NCBI GenBank assembly: GCA_002238445.1
Contig: MPML01000028.1
Span: forward strand, 1-56,777
DNA length: 56,777 bases
Direction: 5' to 3'
Source of the DNA: Caldilineaceae bacterium bin5
GTDB lineage: Bacteria > Chloroflexota > Anaerolineae > Caldilineales > Caldilineaceae
The notes beneath the pieces were generated by a model, which saw only the letters and a list, made by a program, of their open reading frames with translations, was not told the DNA's origin and did not search any database. Shown piece by piece: positions 15,312 through 23,628 of this stretch (the stretch's first letter is position 1; each line of letters starts with the position of its first letter). Both the position numbers and the translations under genes were made by a program.

Positions 15312-16373
15312 GTGTCGAAAATTCTGAAAGTTGGGGTCGTGGGAGTCGGCGGCATCGCCAAGGCACACATGCCGGGTTGGGCCGCTTCAGATCAGGCGGA
15401 GGTCGTGGCGGGCAGCGACATCTCGGCGGAAGCTTTGAAAACGTGGGGGACGCTCCACGGCGTAAAGAAACTGGAAAGCGACCCGGCAGCATTGTTCAGC
15501 GACCCGGACATCGACATTATCGATGTCTGCACGCCGAACCGGTACCATGCTCCAATAGCGATAGCGGCGCTGGAAGCGGGCAAACACGTACTATGCGAAA
15601 AACCGCTTGCGCCGACGCCTGGGGAAATTCGCCAGATGATAGCGGCCCGCGATCAGTCGGGCACGCTGCTGATGACGGCTCAGCACTTTCGTTTCAGGGG
15701 GGATTCGCAGGCGCTGAAGGCTGAGATTTCTACGGGCGCGCTGGGTGAAGTCTATCATGCACGCAGTTGGATGCTACGACGGGGTTGGCTGCCTGTGCGG
15801 CCCGGCTTCATCTATAAGAAGCATAGCGGAGGGGGTCCAACGATTGACGTTGGGGTCCACATTCTGGACCTGACCTTGTGGCTGATGGACAACCCGCGGC
15901 CGGTGGCGGTGTCCGGGGTGGCGAAGGCTCCTCTGGCGAAGAGGGAAGGCGCGTTCAGCCAGTGGAGGCTGGACATGGTGCCCCAGGACATGGACGTGGA
16001 GGATTTTGCGGCCGCATTTGTGCGCTTCGAGAATGGCGCGACGTTGGTGCTAGAGACAAGCTGGCTGTTGCATCATGACACGCCGGGAGAGGACACACAG
16101 ATTTGGCTCTACGGTACTGAAGGCGGGTGTCACTGGCCGACCACGAAGATTCTCGAAACGAATTACGAGACTAAACAGTTTTACAACCGATTCTTGCAGT
16201 TGACGCAGGACAAGATGGAACCGCATGCGCTGGAATGCGTTGCCTTCGCCAAGGCAGTTGCCGAAGGTGCGCCGTCGCCGGTGGCGGCGGAAGAGTCACT
16301 GCAGGTACAGGCGATATTGGACGGAATCTACCGCAGCCAGGAAGAGGGTCGAGAGGTGCGGATAGAGGCTTGA
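15312..16373 (+). CDS. Gfo/Idh/MocA family NAD(P)-dependent oxidoreductase
   Basis: The 353-residue protein belongs to the family that oxidises or reduces sugars, inositols and related polyols. The N-terminal Rossmann fold shows GVVGVGGIAKAH, then DVCTPNRYHAP and the family-defining CEKPLA, whose Lys is catalytic or structural. The C-terminal domain has GGGPTIDVGVHILDL, which matches the G-G-G-x3-D-x-G-x-H-x2-D active-site motif. The GTG start is supported by AGGAAGG five bases upstream. Substrate cannot be assigned. No sugar-transport or isomerase genes flank it, so it appears to be a single-gene unit between a repeat region and the PspC gene. Confidence 0.9.
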   Translation: MSKILKVGVVGVGGIAKAHMPGWAASDQAEVVAGSDISAEALKTWGTLHGVKKLESDPAALFSDPDIDIIDVCTPNRYHAPIAIAALEAGKHVLCEKPLAPTPGEIRQMIAARDQSGTLLMTAQHFRFRGDSQALKAEISTGALGEVYHARSWMLRRGWLPVRPGFIYKKHSGGGPTIDVGVHILDLTLWLMDNPRPVAVSGVAKAPLAKREGAFSQWRLDMVPQDMDVEDFAAAFVRFENGATLVLETSWLLHHDTPGEDTQIWLYGTEGGCHWPTTKILETNYETKQFYNRFLQLTQDKMEPHALECVAFAKAVAEGAPSPVAAEESLQVQAILDGIYRSQEEGREVRIEA

Positions 16374-16460
16374 GCGCGGCCGCCCCATCCGGCGCGGGGC
16401 ATTGTATGGTTGGCTATGTCAGGGTTGATTCTGATTGCTTTGGGCTCTGTGAGCAAGAAT

Positions 16461-16495
16461 CGCGTCTCCAACGGTTTGGTACGGTTGGAGACGCG
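16461..16495. terminator. Perfect 12-bp inverted repeat between two genes
   Basis: CGCGTCTCCAAC and its exact complement GTTGGAGACGCG are separated by 11 bases, about 90 bp after the oxidoreductase stop. It is followed by AAACTTTAG, not a T-run, so it could be a factor-independent stop of weak type or a protein-binding operator. Confidence 0.45.
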
Positions 16496-16590
16496 AAACT
16501 TTAGTACGGGGTTTGCGTAAGGTGTAGTGAGAAGGTATCGCTTTGCAAATATGGCGAATCCACCGCTACCTAGCGCTTAAGGAGTCAGCT

Positions 16591-17508
16591 ATGAATGAAA
16601 ATACGCCAACGCAGCCTGAGCAGACGACCGAACCTGAAATTCAGGAAGGCTCAGTCTCTGCGGCCCAGCCCTCCATGGAGGAGATCGCCATTCCCGTAGA
16701 GACGGTTGAGAGCGAGCAGGCTGCAGGTGGTGAGGAAAAGAAGGTAACTTATCTCTTCCGTCACCCTGAAGATAAGATGATCGGCGGAATCTGCGGCGGT
16801 TTGGGCGACTATTTCGGGATCGACCCGATTCTGGTGCGGATCATGTGGGTTGTACTGACGCTTGGAACTGCCGGCGCGGGCCTGTTTGCCTACGCTGCGC
16901 TGTGGCTGCTGCTCCCTGTAGGTACGGCCAAAGCCGGTCAGCATGCTCCGGCGGCGCTGGAGCTGAACGAGCGCAACGTAGAACGGGCCGGGCTGCTGCT
17001 GGTCATCTGCGGCGCGGTATGGCTGCTTGCGAATCTTGGCATTCTGCCGGCACTGTGGAGCGTGTTCTGGCGGTTGATGGGGCTGCTATTCTGGCCGGTG
17101 TTGTTGATAGGCGCGGGTTTCCTGATGCTCAAGAATCAGAAGGCATGGCGCAGTCGAATTGCAGGTGCGCGGGACAAGATGCGGAGCGGGAAAACTAGGG
17201 CGACGTCCAGCATGAACCGCGAATCTGTCAAGGCAAGTCTGCGCCGCGCCAAGTCCAACATCCCGCTAAAGCGCAGCCGGGAAGACCGTATGATGTTCGG
17301 CGTGTGCGGGGGCATTGGGAAGGCGATTGGCCTGGACGCCAACCTGGTACGGCTGATTTGGGTTGCTTTCGCGATTGGGAGTGTAGGGACGGGGGTATTG
17401 GTATACGTGCTGATCGGCTGGCTCCTGCCGCAAGACAAACAGGTGCTGGAACCGATCTCGGTACAAGAGGCACAAGACGTGACGGTGATAGACGGCACGG
17501 TGGGCTGA
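16591..17508 (+). CDS. Membrane protein with two PspC domains
   Basis: The 305-residue envelope protein begins with an acidic Gln/Glu/Thr-rich cytoplasmic tail (about residues 1-50). The first PspC domain follows (HPEDKMIGGICGGLGDYFGID, then a hydrophobic helix ending WLLLPVG), then a central pair of transmembrane segments like those of LiaF-type proteins. A basic linker and a second PspC domain (REDRMMFGVCGGIGKAIGLD ... GWLLPQD) end the chain. PspC proteins act in phage-shock and envelope-stress sensing. The ATG is chosen because AAGGAG lies seven bases upstream; a TTG 16 codons earlier has none. It is followed by a small YtxH-like gene on the same strand, so the two may form a stress unit. 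Confidence 0.9.
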   Translation: MNENTPTQPEQTTEPEIQEGSVSAAQPSMEEIAIPVETVESEQAAGGEEKKVTYLFRHPEDKMIGGICGGLGDYFGIDPILVRIMWVVLTLGTAGAGLFAYAALWLLLPVGTAKAGQHAPAALELNERNVERAGLLLVICGAVWLLANLGILPALWSVFWRLMGLLFWPVLLIGAGFLMLKNQKAWRSRIAGARDKMRSGKTRATSSMNRESVKASLRRAKSNIPLKRSREDRMMFGVCGGIGKAIGLDANLVRLIWVAFAIGSVGTGVLVYVLIGWLLPQDKQVLEPISVQEAQDVTVIDGTVG

Positions 17509-17596
17509 AGCAGGCGTTGGCAGTTCACAGCCTTATTTGAAGGCCTGGTTTCGTGCGGGCGATGGACGGTCTTGAACGAGGCGGGGAGGCATTCAG

Positions 17597-17827
17597 TTGG
17601 GAAAATCTGAGAATCTCTTCATCGGCCTGATTTTGGGCGCAGCGATAGGCGCGGCAGTTGCGTACATTTTCGGGCCGTCGCGGGCTACCACGTTTGACGC
17701 GAGATATCAGTCGCGCTGGGACCGGGCGGTGGCTGAGGGGAAAGAGGCTGAATCGGAGCGTAAGGCGGCCCTGGAGAAGGAGTTGGAAGAGGCCAAACGG
17801 CGAAATACGCCGGGACGGGGCGCCTGA
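17597..17827 (+). CDS. YtxH-like small membrane protein
   Basis: It has 76 residues. An N-terminal glycine-rich transmembrane segment (LFIGLILGAAIGAAVAYIFGP) is followed by a basic, then highly charged helical tail (EAESERKAALEKELEEAKRR), probably a short coiled coil. This architecture is that of YtxH-type general-stress proteins. The TTG start has GGGGAGG seven bases upstream. It lies 88 bp after the PspC gene and is convergent with mutM, whose stop is 86 bp away. Confidence 0.65.
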   Translation: MGKSENLFIGLILGAAIGAAVAYIFGPSRATTFDARYQSRWDRAVAEGKEAESERKAALEKELEEAKRRNTPGRGA

Positions 17828-17913
17828 TTCAGGTGAGAGAGGCCGGTATTTCCTCGGAACAACGGCTGTTCCATGGCGACTTTTATTGCGTTCCCCTTTG
17901 ACTCTGGCTCTGC

Positions 17914-18750
17914 TTATTTCTGACAGGTGGTACAGAAGTGGGTACTGCGTTGGCCGAGAACAATACGGCTGATGGGCGTAACACAACGGAAGCAGGGCTC
18001 GCCGCCACGGCGGAAGACCCGGAACTGCTCCTGAAAACCACCTTTGCCGCCAGTTGGAGGCGCATAGTTCTGCAGAGAACTGCCCTGGGCCTCGATCCCC
18101 GCCTGTAGTACCTCCCGCAAAGCACGGTGAAGACGCGTAATTTCAGAGATGTTGAGGCCGCCGCCTGGCCGCCTTGGATCAATGCCGGCGTGAAACAGGG
18201 ATTCGTCGGCGTAGATGTTGCCCACTCCCGCCACCACAGTCTGATTGAGCAGCAGGGCCTTGATGTTTGCTTTACGCCCCTCCAGAGCTTGCATCAGGAT
18301 TCGGGGCACAAACGCTTCGCTCAACGGCTCGGGACCGAGCTTTCCCACAACTTCTGCCACATCCTCGACCAACCAGATTCGCCCGAACTTACGGGTGTCT
18401 CGGTAATGCAGCTCTTCGCCGGTGTCCAGTACAAAGAGGACGTGGGTATGTTTGTCTACGGGAATGGCGGCTGGCACTGAGTCTGGGTCGGAGGGGGCAT
18501 GAATCCTCAGTTCGCCGGTCATGCGCAGGTGCACAATCAGGGTTTCGCCGGTGTGCAGACCGAAGAGCATGTATTTTCCACGCCGCTCAAATGAAACAAA
18601 ACGCCGTCCCCGGATCAGGTCCGGAAACAGCGCAGAATCAGGAGAAGCGATTGTGCGGGGCCAGTATACGTCCGCCGATTGGATTGTTTTTCCGGTCAGC
18701 AGAGGTTCAAGCGCCCGAACGTAGGTCTCAACCTCCGGCAGTTCAGGCAC
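17914..18750 (-). CDS. mutM: Formamidopyrimidine-DNA glycosylase
   Basis: Removes 8-oxoguanine and ring-opened purines and nicks the abasic strand (base-excision repair). The mature N-terminus PELPEVET supplies the catalytic Pro2 and Glu3. A conserved GVGNIYADESLFHAGIDP helix-two-turn-helix follows, and the C-terminus holds a zinc finger of four cysteines (CFRC ... CTTC). The length of 278 residues is normal, so the gene looks complete. Its start overlaps the end of the anti-sigma gene by eight bases, so it is probably translated from the same ECF-sigma operon. Confidence 0.95.
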   Translation of the reverse strand: MPELPEVETYVRALEPLLTGKTIQSADVYWPRTIASPDSALFPDLIRGRRFVSFERRGKYMLFGLHTGETLIVHLRMTGELRIHAPSDPDSVPAAIPVDKHTHVLFVLDTGEELHYRDTRKFGRIWLVEDVAEVVGKLGPEPLSEAFVPRILMQALEGRKANIKALLLNQTVVAGVGNIYADESLFHAGIDPRRPGGGLNISEITRLHRALREVLQAGIEAQGSSLQNYAPPTGGKGGFQEQFRVFRRGGEPCFRCVTPISRIVLGQRSTHFCTTCQK

Positions 18751-19615
18751 GGCTGCCCCGGGACCTGACCCGGCTGAACAGCCAGAGGGCTATGACCGCC
18801 AGGACGAGCAGGATACGGGCGTACCTGAAGACAGTGAGCAGGACCTGATTGGAGTTGTCTACATTTTCGCTGCCGGACTGCTGGGTGTCCGCTGAAGCGG
18901 CTGGGGCGGCGGCGGCAGATTCAGGTTTCACTTCGGCTGCTGCAACTGGCTGCTTGGCGGAATCCCCGGTTTGCTGGTCCTGTTCTCCGACACTCATCAC
19001 GCCGAATTCGGCCTCGTCGTCATCCTGGCCGGCATTGCCTTCGGTGTCCGCTGTTTGACTGTCACCAGAGGAAGGTTCGACGGCTACTGCGCCGTCGGAC
19101 TGTGACAGATCTCCGCCGACGGCAGTAACCTGTGCTTGGGGAGCTGAGGGAGCCTGCGAGAGCTGTTCGCCGGCCCCGTCAGGCGTTCCGGTCTGGTTCT
19201 GTTGCAACTGAACCTCGGCGACGTAGAAGAGGACGAGCAGAACAGCCGCAAGCGCGGCCGCGTTGCGGAGTGCCAAGTCGCCGCCGTTCAGAAATCTCAA
19301 GAAGCGCTGCCAGGGGGAATCAGCCGGTTCCTGGGGTGGCGGCGTTTGCGCGGCGGGGGTGGGAGCCCGACTGCGCCGCTCGAGCAGTACATCAGCAACC
19401 TGGTCTTCAGTCAATACAAAGGAGCGGGGCAGCGGCACGGCTGGCAAATCCTGCAGCAGCTCAACCGTCTGGCGCATTGTATTTACTTCCCAGGCGACCT
19501 GTTCATCTGTCGCCATGGCAGCCTCGACGCGCTGTCGTTCTTCGGTAGTCACGTCACCGTCGATATATGCCGCTACCAACTCTTCATCGACCGAATGCAG
19601 GTTTTGTGGATTCAT
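18743..19615 (-). CDS. Membrane-bound anti-sigma factor-like protein
   Basis: The 290-residue protein starts with a putzinc-like anti-sigma domain (VDEELVAAYIDGDVTTEERQRVEAAM, about residues 8-60) that lacks the HxxxCxxC zinc ligands. A transmembrane helix lies around residues 115-135. A long Gln/Ala/Asp-rich extracytoplasmic region follows, and a second hydrophobic helix precedes a basic C-terminus (LFSRVRSRGS). Position directly downstream of an ECF sigma gene supports the role; the partner is presumably that sigma factor. The signal that releases it is unknown. The two-helix topology, with a low-complexity sensor loop between, is unusual for the family. Confidence 0.75.
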   Translation of the reverse strand: MNPQNLHSVDEELVAAYIDGDVTTEERQRVEAAMATDEQVAWEVNTMRQTVELLQDLPAVPLPRSFVLTEDQVADVLLERRSRAPTPAAQTPPPQEPADSPWQRFLRFLNGGDLALRNAAALAAVLLVLFYVAEVQLQQNQTGTPDGAGEQLSQAPSAPQAQVTAVGGDLSQSDGAVAVEPSSGDSQTADTEGNAGQDDDEAEFGVMSVGEQDQQTGDSAKQPVAAAEVKPESAAAAPAASADTQQSGSENVDNSNQVLLTVFRYARILLVLAVIALWLFSRVRSRGSRA

Positions 19616-19749
19616 AGTCGTTTGCTCTGGAGTGCCGATGCGCTGGCTTTACGTACCCGGTGACCTTCAATGGCCCGGCCAACGTCAGCCTCGACGTTGG
19701 TGTAATGTCTCAACCGTACAGACAGAGTGTGGGGAAAATAGATCTTCCC

Positions 19750-20340
19750 CTACTTCAAAGAATGACGATAGACAGAGGGCAAAAGTTCCGCGTTCTTGCC
19801 AAGGTAGTCGCGTACTCGACCGCGGGCGCGGTTGATGCGAGATTTTACCGTTCCCACGGCCGCACTGGTGATTTCTGCGATTTCCTCGTAAGCGTAGCCT
19901 TCGACATCGCGCAGGACGATGGCAGTGCGCAGGACTTCAGGCAAGGAAGAGATCGCGGATATTATCAATTCCTGGAGCTCGCGCCTTTCGGCGAATTCGT
20001 GGGGCGATTCGCTGCGGTCGGTGAGTTGGACAACGTACTCCTCATCGACGGGCATATCATCGAGGCTTTCGGTGCGCTTTCGCTGGCGGCTTCGCAGATG
20101 GTCGTAACAGGTGTTTACGACAATTCGCATCAGCCAACTTTTGAAGCTACCACCTCGGTAATTCTCCAAGGCGCGAAAGGCCTTAATGAAACTGTCCTGC
20201 AGGGCATCGGCGGCAGAATCCGGATCATCAAGCAGGCGGTAGGCGACTCCATAGCCAAGGCCTTGGTATTCGATAACCAATTGGTTGAACGCTTCCAAGT
20301 CGCCTTGAAGCGAGAGTTCTATTAATTTGTCCTGATCCAT
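19750..20340 (-). CDS. ECF-type RNA polymerase sigma factor
   Basis: This 196-residue sigma factor has region 2 around residues 20-90, with DALQDSFIKAFRAL and the -10 recognition stretch FKSWLMRIVVNTCYDHLR. Region 4 follows around 125-175 (ISSLPEVLRTAIVLRDVEGYAYEEIAEI and TVKSRINRAR), the helix-turn-helix that reads the -35. It is of the RpoE/SigW-like class. The ATG starts the protein; upstream sequence is short before the divergent tRNA. An anti-sigma gene follows 134 bp downstream, then mutM, so the operon likely answers envelope or oxidative stress. Confidence 0.93.
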   Translation of the reverse strand: MDQDKLIELSLQGDLEAFNQLVIEYQGLGYGVAYRLLDDPDSAADALQDSFIKAFRALENYRGGSFKSWLMRIVVNTCYDHLRSRQRKRTESLDDMPVDEEYVVQLTDRSESPHEFAERRELQELIISAISSLPEVLRTAIVLRDVEGYAYEEIAEITSAAVGTVKSRINRARGRVRDYLGKNAELLPSVYRHSLK

Positions 20341-20494
20341 GCACAGCCCGCTTTGGCACCTTGTCAGTGAACCGACTTACAGGGAGGCGAGCGAAAAACG
20401 GGACTTCGTTCGCAACACGGCGTTTCGATTCGTCTTATGTACCGCCGGTTGGAATATAACCATAGAGGCGGCTGCTAGCGCAATTGCCGGATAT

Positions 20495-20524
20495 TTGACT
20501 GAAACTTGCGCCAACGGCTATAAT
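20495..20524 (+). promoter_or_regulatory. tRNA-Leu promoter
   Basis: TTGACT, 18 bases, TATAAT (perfect -10). The predicted start is within a few bases of the mature tRNA 5' end at 20533. Confidence 0.8.
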
Positions 20525-20532
20525 TTTTGCAA

Positions 20533-20617
<85 letters not shown>

Positions 20618-20723
20618 GATTGAGGAATAGATTCCCCCACCTGCAGAGCAGGATTCAGCCAGAAGGTCCCCCGGCAACCCGGTCAGGGAGCGGGCCAGAG
20701 GTGTGGAGAGCTTTTTTCCTCCG

Positions 20724-20752
20724 ACGGTCTGCAACAGTTGCAGGCCGTTTTT
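20724..20752 (+). terminator. Intrinsic terminator after the tRNA
   Basis: ACGGTCTGCAAC and GTTGCAGGCCGT form a stem with one G-T wobble and a tight loop, followed by TTTTTCG. It lies about 110 bases after the tRNA. From here to 21038 I see no gene. Confidence 0.8.
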
Positions 20753-21038
20753 CGTCTCGCGGTTTCCTGTTTTTTGAATCCTGTATTCTTACATTATATC
20801 AGGAGCGCGGCTGATTCTCCATTATGCATTTAACATCCTATCACTCTCATTGAGAAATCTTCAAGACTGGTGTTAACTCCTTGGACAGTGGGGAAAGATT
20901 GAGGAGTCGCGGGGCGGCGCGCTGGTGTTTCGCCAGGAAAGCCAAGGCTCGTTCGGGTATTGGTTGCTGACAGAATTACGCCAGATTCAGGATGTTTAGC
21001 TAATTAGCTGGCGACCATCTGCGGTAAAGATATACAAT

Positions 21039-21327
21039 AACTACTAAGCCACAGTACTTGACCAGCCAGTCATCCTTGGAATCCCTTGGAATCATTCAGG
21101 CTCTTAGTGACGCAACTGGTGTACAGCCGCCATGCTCGCCAGCCGACACGTTGCGAAGAAGGCACACGGTCGGTGAGGCATGGTTTTGTAGGGGGGCGTT
21201 GCGGGGGCGCAGCCCCTGCACAAGGGAGGCCGCTTGCGGCCGACCGCCCATAATACACTAGTGAGGGGAGAAAGAACACCTTTGCTCGCCTCATTCAGGT
21301 TTGCAAATTAATCGTGGCTGAGTAGTT
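21039..21327. mobile_element. Complete copy of a MITE-like hairpin element with 14-bp inverted ends
   Basis: The left end AACTACTAAGCCAC and the right end GTGGCTGAGTAGTT are inverted repeats with one mismatch. Between them lie a CCAGTCATCCTTGGAA segment, the GC-rich core with hairpins GGGGC-GCA-GCCCC and GGCCGC-TT-GCGGCC, and the ctcgcctcattcag arm. It encodes no protein. The two contig ends carry the left and right parts of the same element type. No target-site duplication could be fixed. Confidence 0.65.
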
Positions 21328-21682
21328 GCGATATACATTAGTTTGCAAGGACGCGCATTAACCTATGCGGGGCCAGAGGAAAAGTGTTGACGTTTCATCA
21401 ACAGAATCAGGCCTGCGAGAGAATGGCACGCATAGGGGGTCTCTGGGGATAGGATGGATGGATTTGAATTGTTGATAGCCCGTGGAAGCTGCATTTGTCT
21501 TAGTGACTCTCAGCACATTTTGCAACCCCGATGAATTTACAGGCGACGCCTCCTTGCTCAAACAGGCGGCGTTGTCGCTAGTTTTAAACACGCATTGGGG
21601 ATAGTCTACTCGTTCTGGCACAATATAAGTTGACTTTATAGGTTGACTTTGGCACAGAATATCGTGTCCGAAAGGAGTTTTC
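21328..21682 (+). promoter_or_regulatory. Spacer with duplicated motifs upstream of the CNBD gene
   Basis: No gene is seen. Directly before the CNBD gene GTTGACTTT occurs twice (21629-21637, 21642-21650), nested between TGGCACAATAT (21616-21626) and TGGCACAGAATAT (21650-21662). TTGACT is a good -35 but no -10 fits at the standard spacing. The paired words may be activator or repressor sites. A small inverted repeat TGTTGA/TCAACA lies near 21.39 kb. Confidence 0.35.
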
Positions 21683-23551
21683 ATGTCTGTTGAATTTCTA
21701 CGCGCAACGCCTCTTTTTCACGATTTGTCAGATGGGGAGTTGGGACAAGTCGTTTCGATCCTTCGCGAGGAGAGTCAGCCGGGCGGCGCTACCATCTTCC
21801 GAAGTGATGAGACCTGCAGTGAGCTCTATTTGGTAAGGAGCGGTTATGTGCGCTTATTTGACTCCTACGGCTCGGTTCTGGCGACGCTTGGGCCTGGAAG
21901 CCTGTTAGGGGAAGCGGAGTTTTTGCGGGGCCTGGCTCACAATACAAGTGCGGTCGCGGCTTCTGATGTACACGTTTGGGTATTGCCCGATACCGACCTG
22001 CGCCAACTGCTTCAGAGTCATTATGGGATCGGCATAAAACTTAGCCAGAACTTTGGTGAACAGATTTCGCAGCTGGAAGACTACCTTGTGGAACAGCTCG
22101 TCAAGACCGAGGCGCTGGGAAGTCTGCCCAAGCAGGTGACAGGTCCGATGGCGCGTAGCATGCAGCCCCACCAGCTGCTGCGCGGCGGCTTCCTTTATAA
22201 GAGCGGTCAGAAGGCAGAGGCGCTCTACCTGTTGGAAATTGGGGCGCTGGAGTTGCAGCCCGCTCCCACGCCGGAGGAGCCGGGCCCAACTGCGAGACTT
22301 GTCGAACCGGGAAATCTGTTCGGTGTGCTGCCTTTGTTGACGAATAAGCCGTATAATTCCAGCGCATTTGCGGTAGACGACTGCGTGATCTGGATGCTGC
22401 CCGCGGCAACTTTTTACAGTTTGAGCAGCCAGTATCCTGTGCTGCGCCGAACATTGGGCCGACACAGCCGGAGCAGCCTGAGTGTGACAGACCAGACGCA
22501 GGCGGTGGTGCGGTTGGCGCAGACGCCCCTGTTTGGGCATTTGGAACCGGTCAATCTGCACGCCATCGTGCAGAAGCTCGTTCTCCAGCATGTTCCTTCG
22601 GGGGAATCGATTTACCGGCTGGGTGAAGGCAGCGATGCACTCTTTCTGGTAGATCAGGGCGAGGTTGAGCTGACGGCGGAAAACGAGAGCGGCGTACTGC
22701 AGGAGTTGGCCCGGGAAGGTGTTGGCAGCTATTTTGGGGCGATGGGCCTGCTGACCGGTGAGGACCGCAAGGAAAACGCCACTGCTGTAAGAAACACGAA
22801 TCTGTGGGTGCTTTACAGATCGGATCTCGAAGAACTGGCTGGACGGGTCCCAGCGATTGGGGAGGCACTGGACCAGGCGATGGCCTCCCAGACTTCCCCT
22901 CGGCGGGAGTCAGTTAATGAGGAAAGATTGCGCCGCATTCCATTGCTTACGGATCTCAGGGTCGATGAATTGCGGGAGGTCGCCCGTCATCTGCGCCATG
23001 CCCGCGTTGACAGAGGAGAGCAGGTATTCCGGGCGGGGGCACCCAGCGATGCTCTTTACTTCATCGAGAAAGGAGTCGTCCGTCTGCAGACACTGAATGG
23101 GGCAGGCAGTTGGACACGCGGCGAGGGGGCAATCTTTGGGGAAAAGGCGATTCTGTCGGACGAGCCGTATGGTCAGAGCGCGTTCGCGGAGACCGACGTG
23201 GAGCTGCTATATATTGAACAACCGGGGTTGGATTTTCTGAAGTCGAGGCTGCCCTCGGTTGCCACGGAACTGCATCGAATATTAAGTCAGCCTGCTGGCG
23301 GACAGGAAGCCATTGCGGGGGCTCTTCCGCAACGGTCGGACGTTGAACAGGATTTTGTGGCCCCGGCGGGGCCAGCGCAACGCCGGCGCGATGCAGCCTT
23401 TGGAGAGGAAGTTCCGCCGCCTGGCGGCAGTGGCGGGGGCTGGTTTAACAATCTCAGCCTGTGGGGAAAGATACGTTTGGTGCTTGTAGTGTTGCTGCTG
23501 GCCTACCTCGGCTTTGTCGCCTTACCTGGAATGCTTGGAAACCTATTCTGA
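21683..23551 (+). CDS. Tail-anchored protein with four cyclic nucleotide-binding-like domains
   Basis: The 622-residue protein contains four CRP/CNBD beta-barrel modules in a row, around residues 5-125, 160-260, 280-395 and 410-530. Each begins with a P-L-[FL] or similar segment and contains an SDALYF-[IV]-x-x-G-x-V-x-L-type core and a late WVL or LLYIE strand. A Gly/Pro-rich linker leads to one C-terminal transmembrane helix (RLVLVVLLLAYLGFVALPGML). There is no DNA-binding helix-turn-helix, kinase or channel domain, so it may be a membrane-attached sensor or scaffold. Phosphate-binding RxA-type motifs were not clearly seen, so ligand binding is uncertain. The ATG has AAAGGAG at good spacing. 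Confidence 0.85.
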   Translation: MSVEFLRATPLFHDLSDGELGQVVSILREESQPGGATIFRSDETCSELYLVRSGYVRLFDSYGSVLATLGPGSLLGEAEFLRGLAHNTSAVAASDVHVWVLPDTDLRQLLQSHYGIGIKLSQNFGEQISQLEDYLVEQLVKTEALGSLPKQVTGPMARSMQPHQLLRGGFLYKSGQKAEALYLLEIGALELQPAPTPEEPGPTARLVEPGNLFGVLPLLTNKPYNSSAFAVDDCVIWMLPAATFYSLSSQYPVLRRTLGRHSRSSLSVTDQTQAVVRLAQTPLFGHLEPVNLHAIVQKLVLQHVPSGESIYRLGEGSDALFLVDQGEVELTAENESGVLQELAREGVGSYFGAMGLLTGEDRKENATAVRNTNLWVLYRSDLEELAGRVPAIGEALDQAMASQTSPRRESVNEERLRRIPLLTDLRVDELREVARHLRHARVDRGEQVFRAGAPSDALYFIEKGVVRLQTLNGAGSWTRGEGAIFGEKAILSDEPYGQSAFAETDVELLYIEQPGLDFLKSRLPSVATELHRILSQPAGGQEAIAGALPQRSDVEQDFVAPAGPAQRRRDAAFGEEVPPPGGSGGGWFNNLSLWGKIRLVLVVLLLAYLGFVALPGMLGNLF

Positions 23552-23628
23552 GCAGCGGCGCCTCCTACTGCGGCACAACTGTCGAAGGCTGAGTCTCTTT
23601 CAATTGTGACGCGCAACGCGGAACTCTA

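Noticed and set aside
20880..21000. Short conserved-looking peptide frame (GGALVFRQESQGSFGYWLL)
   Set aside because: It is bounded by stops within about 40 codons, with no start or ribosome site. It is possibly a decayed fragment but unsupported.
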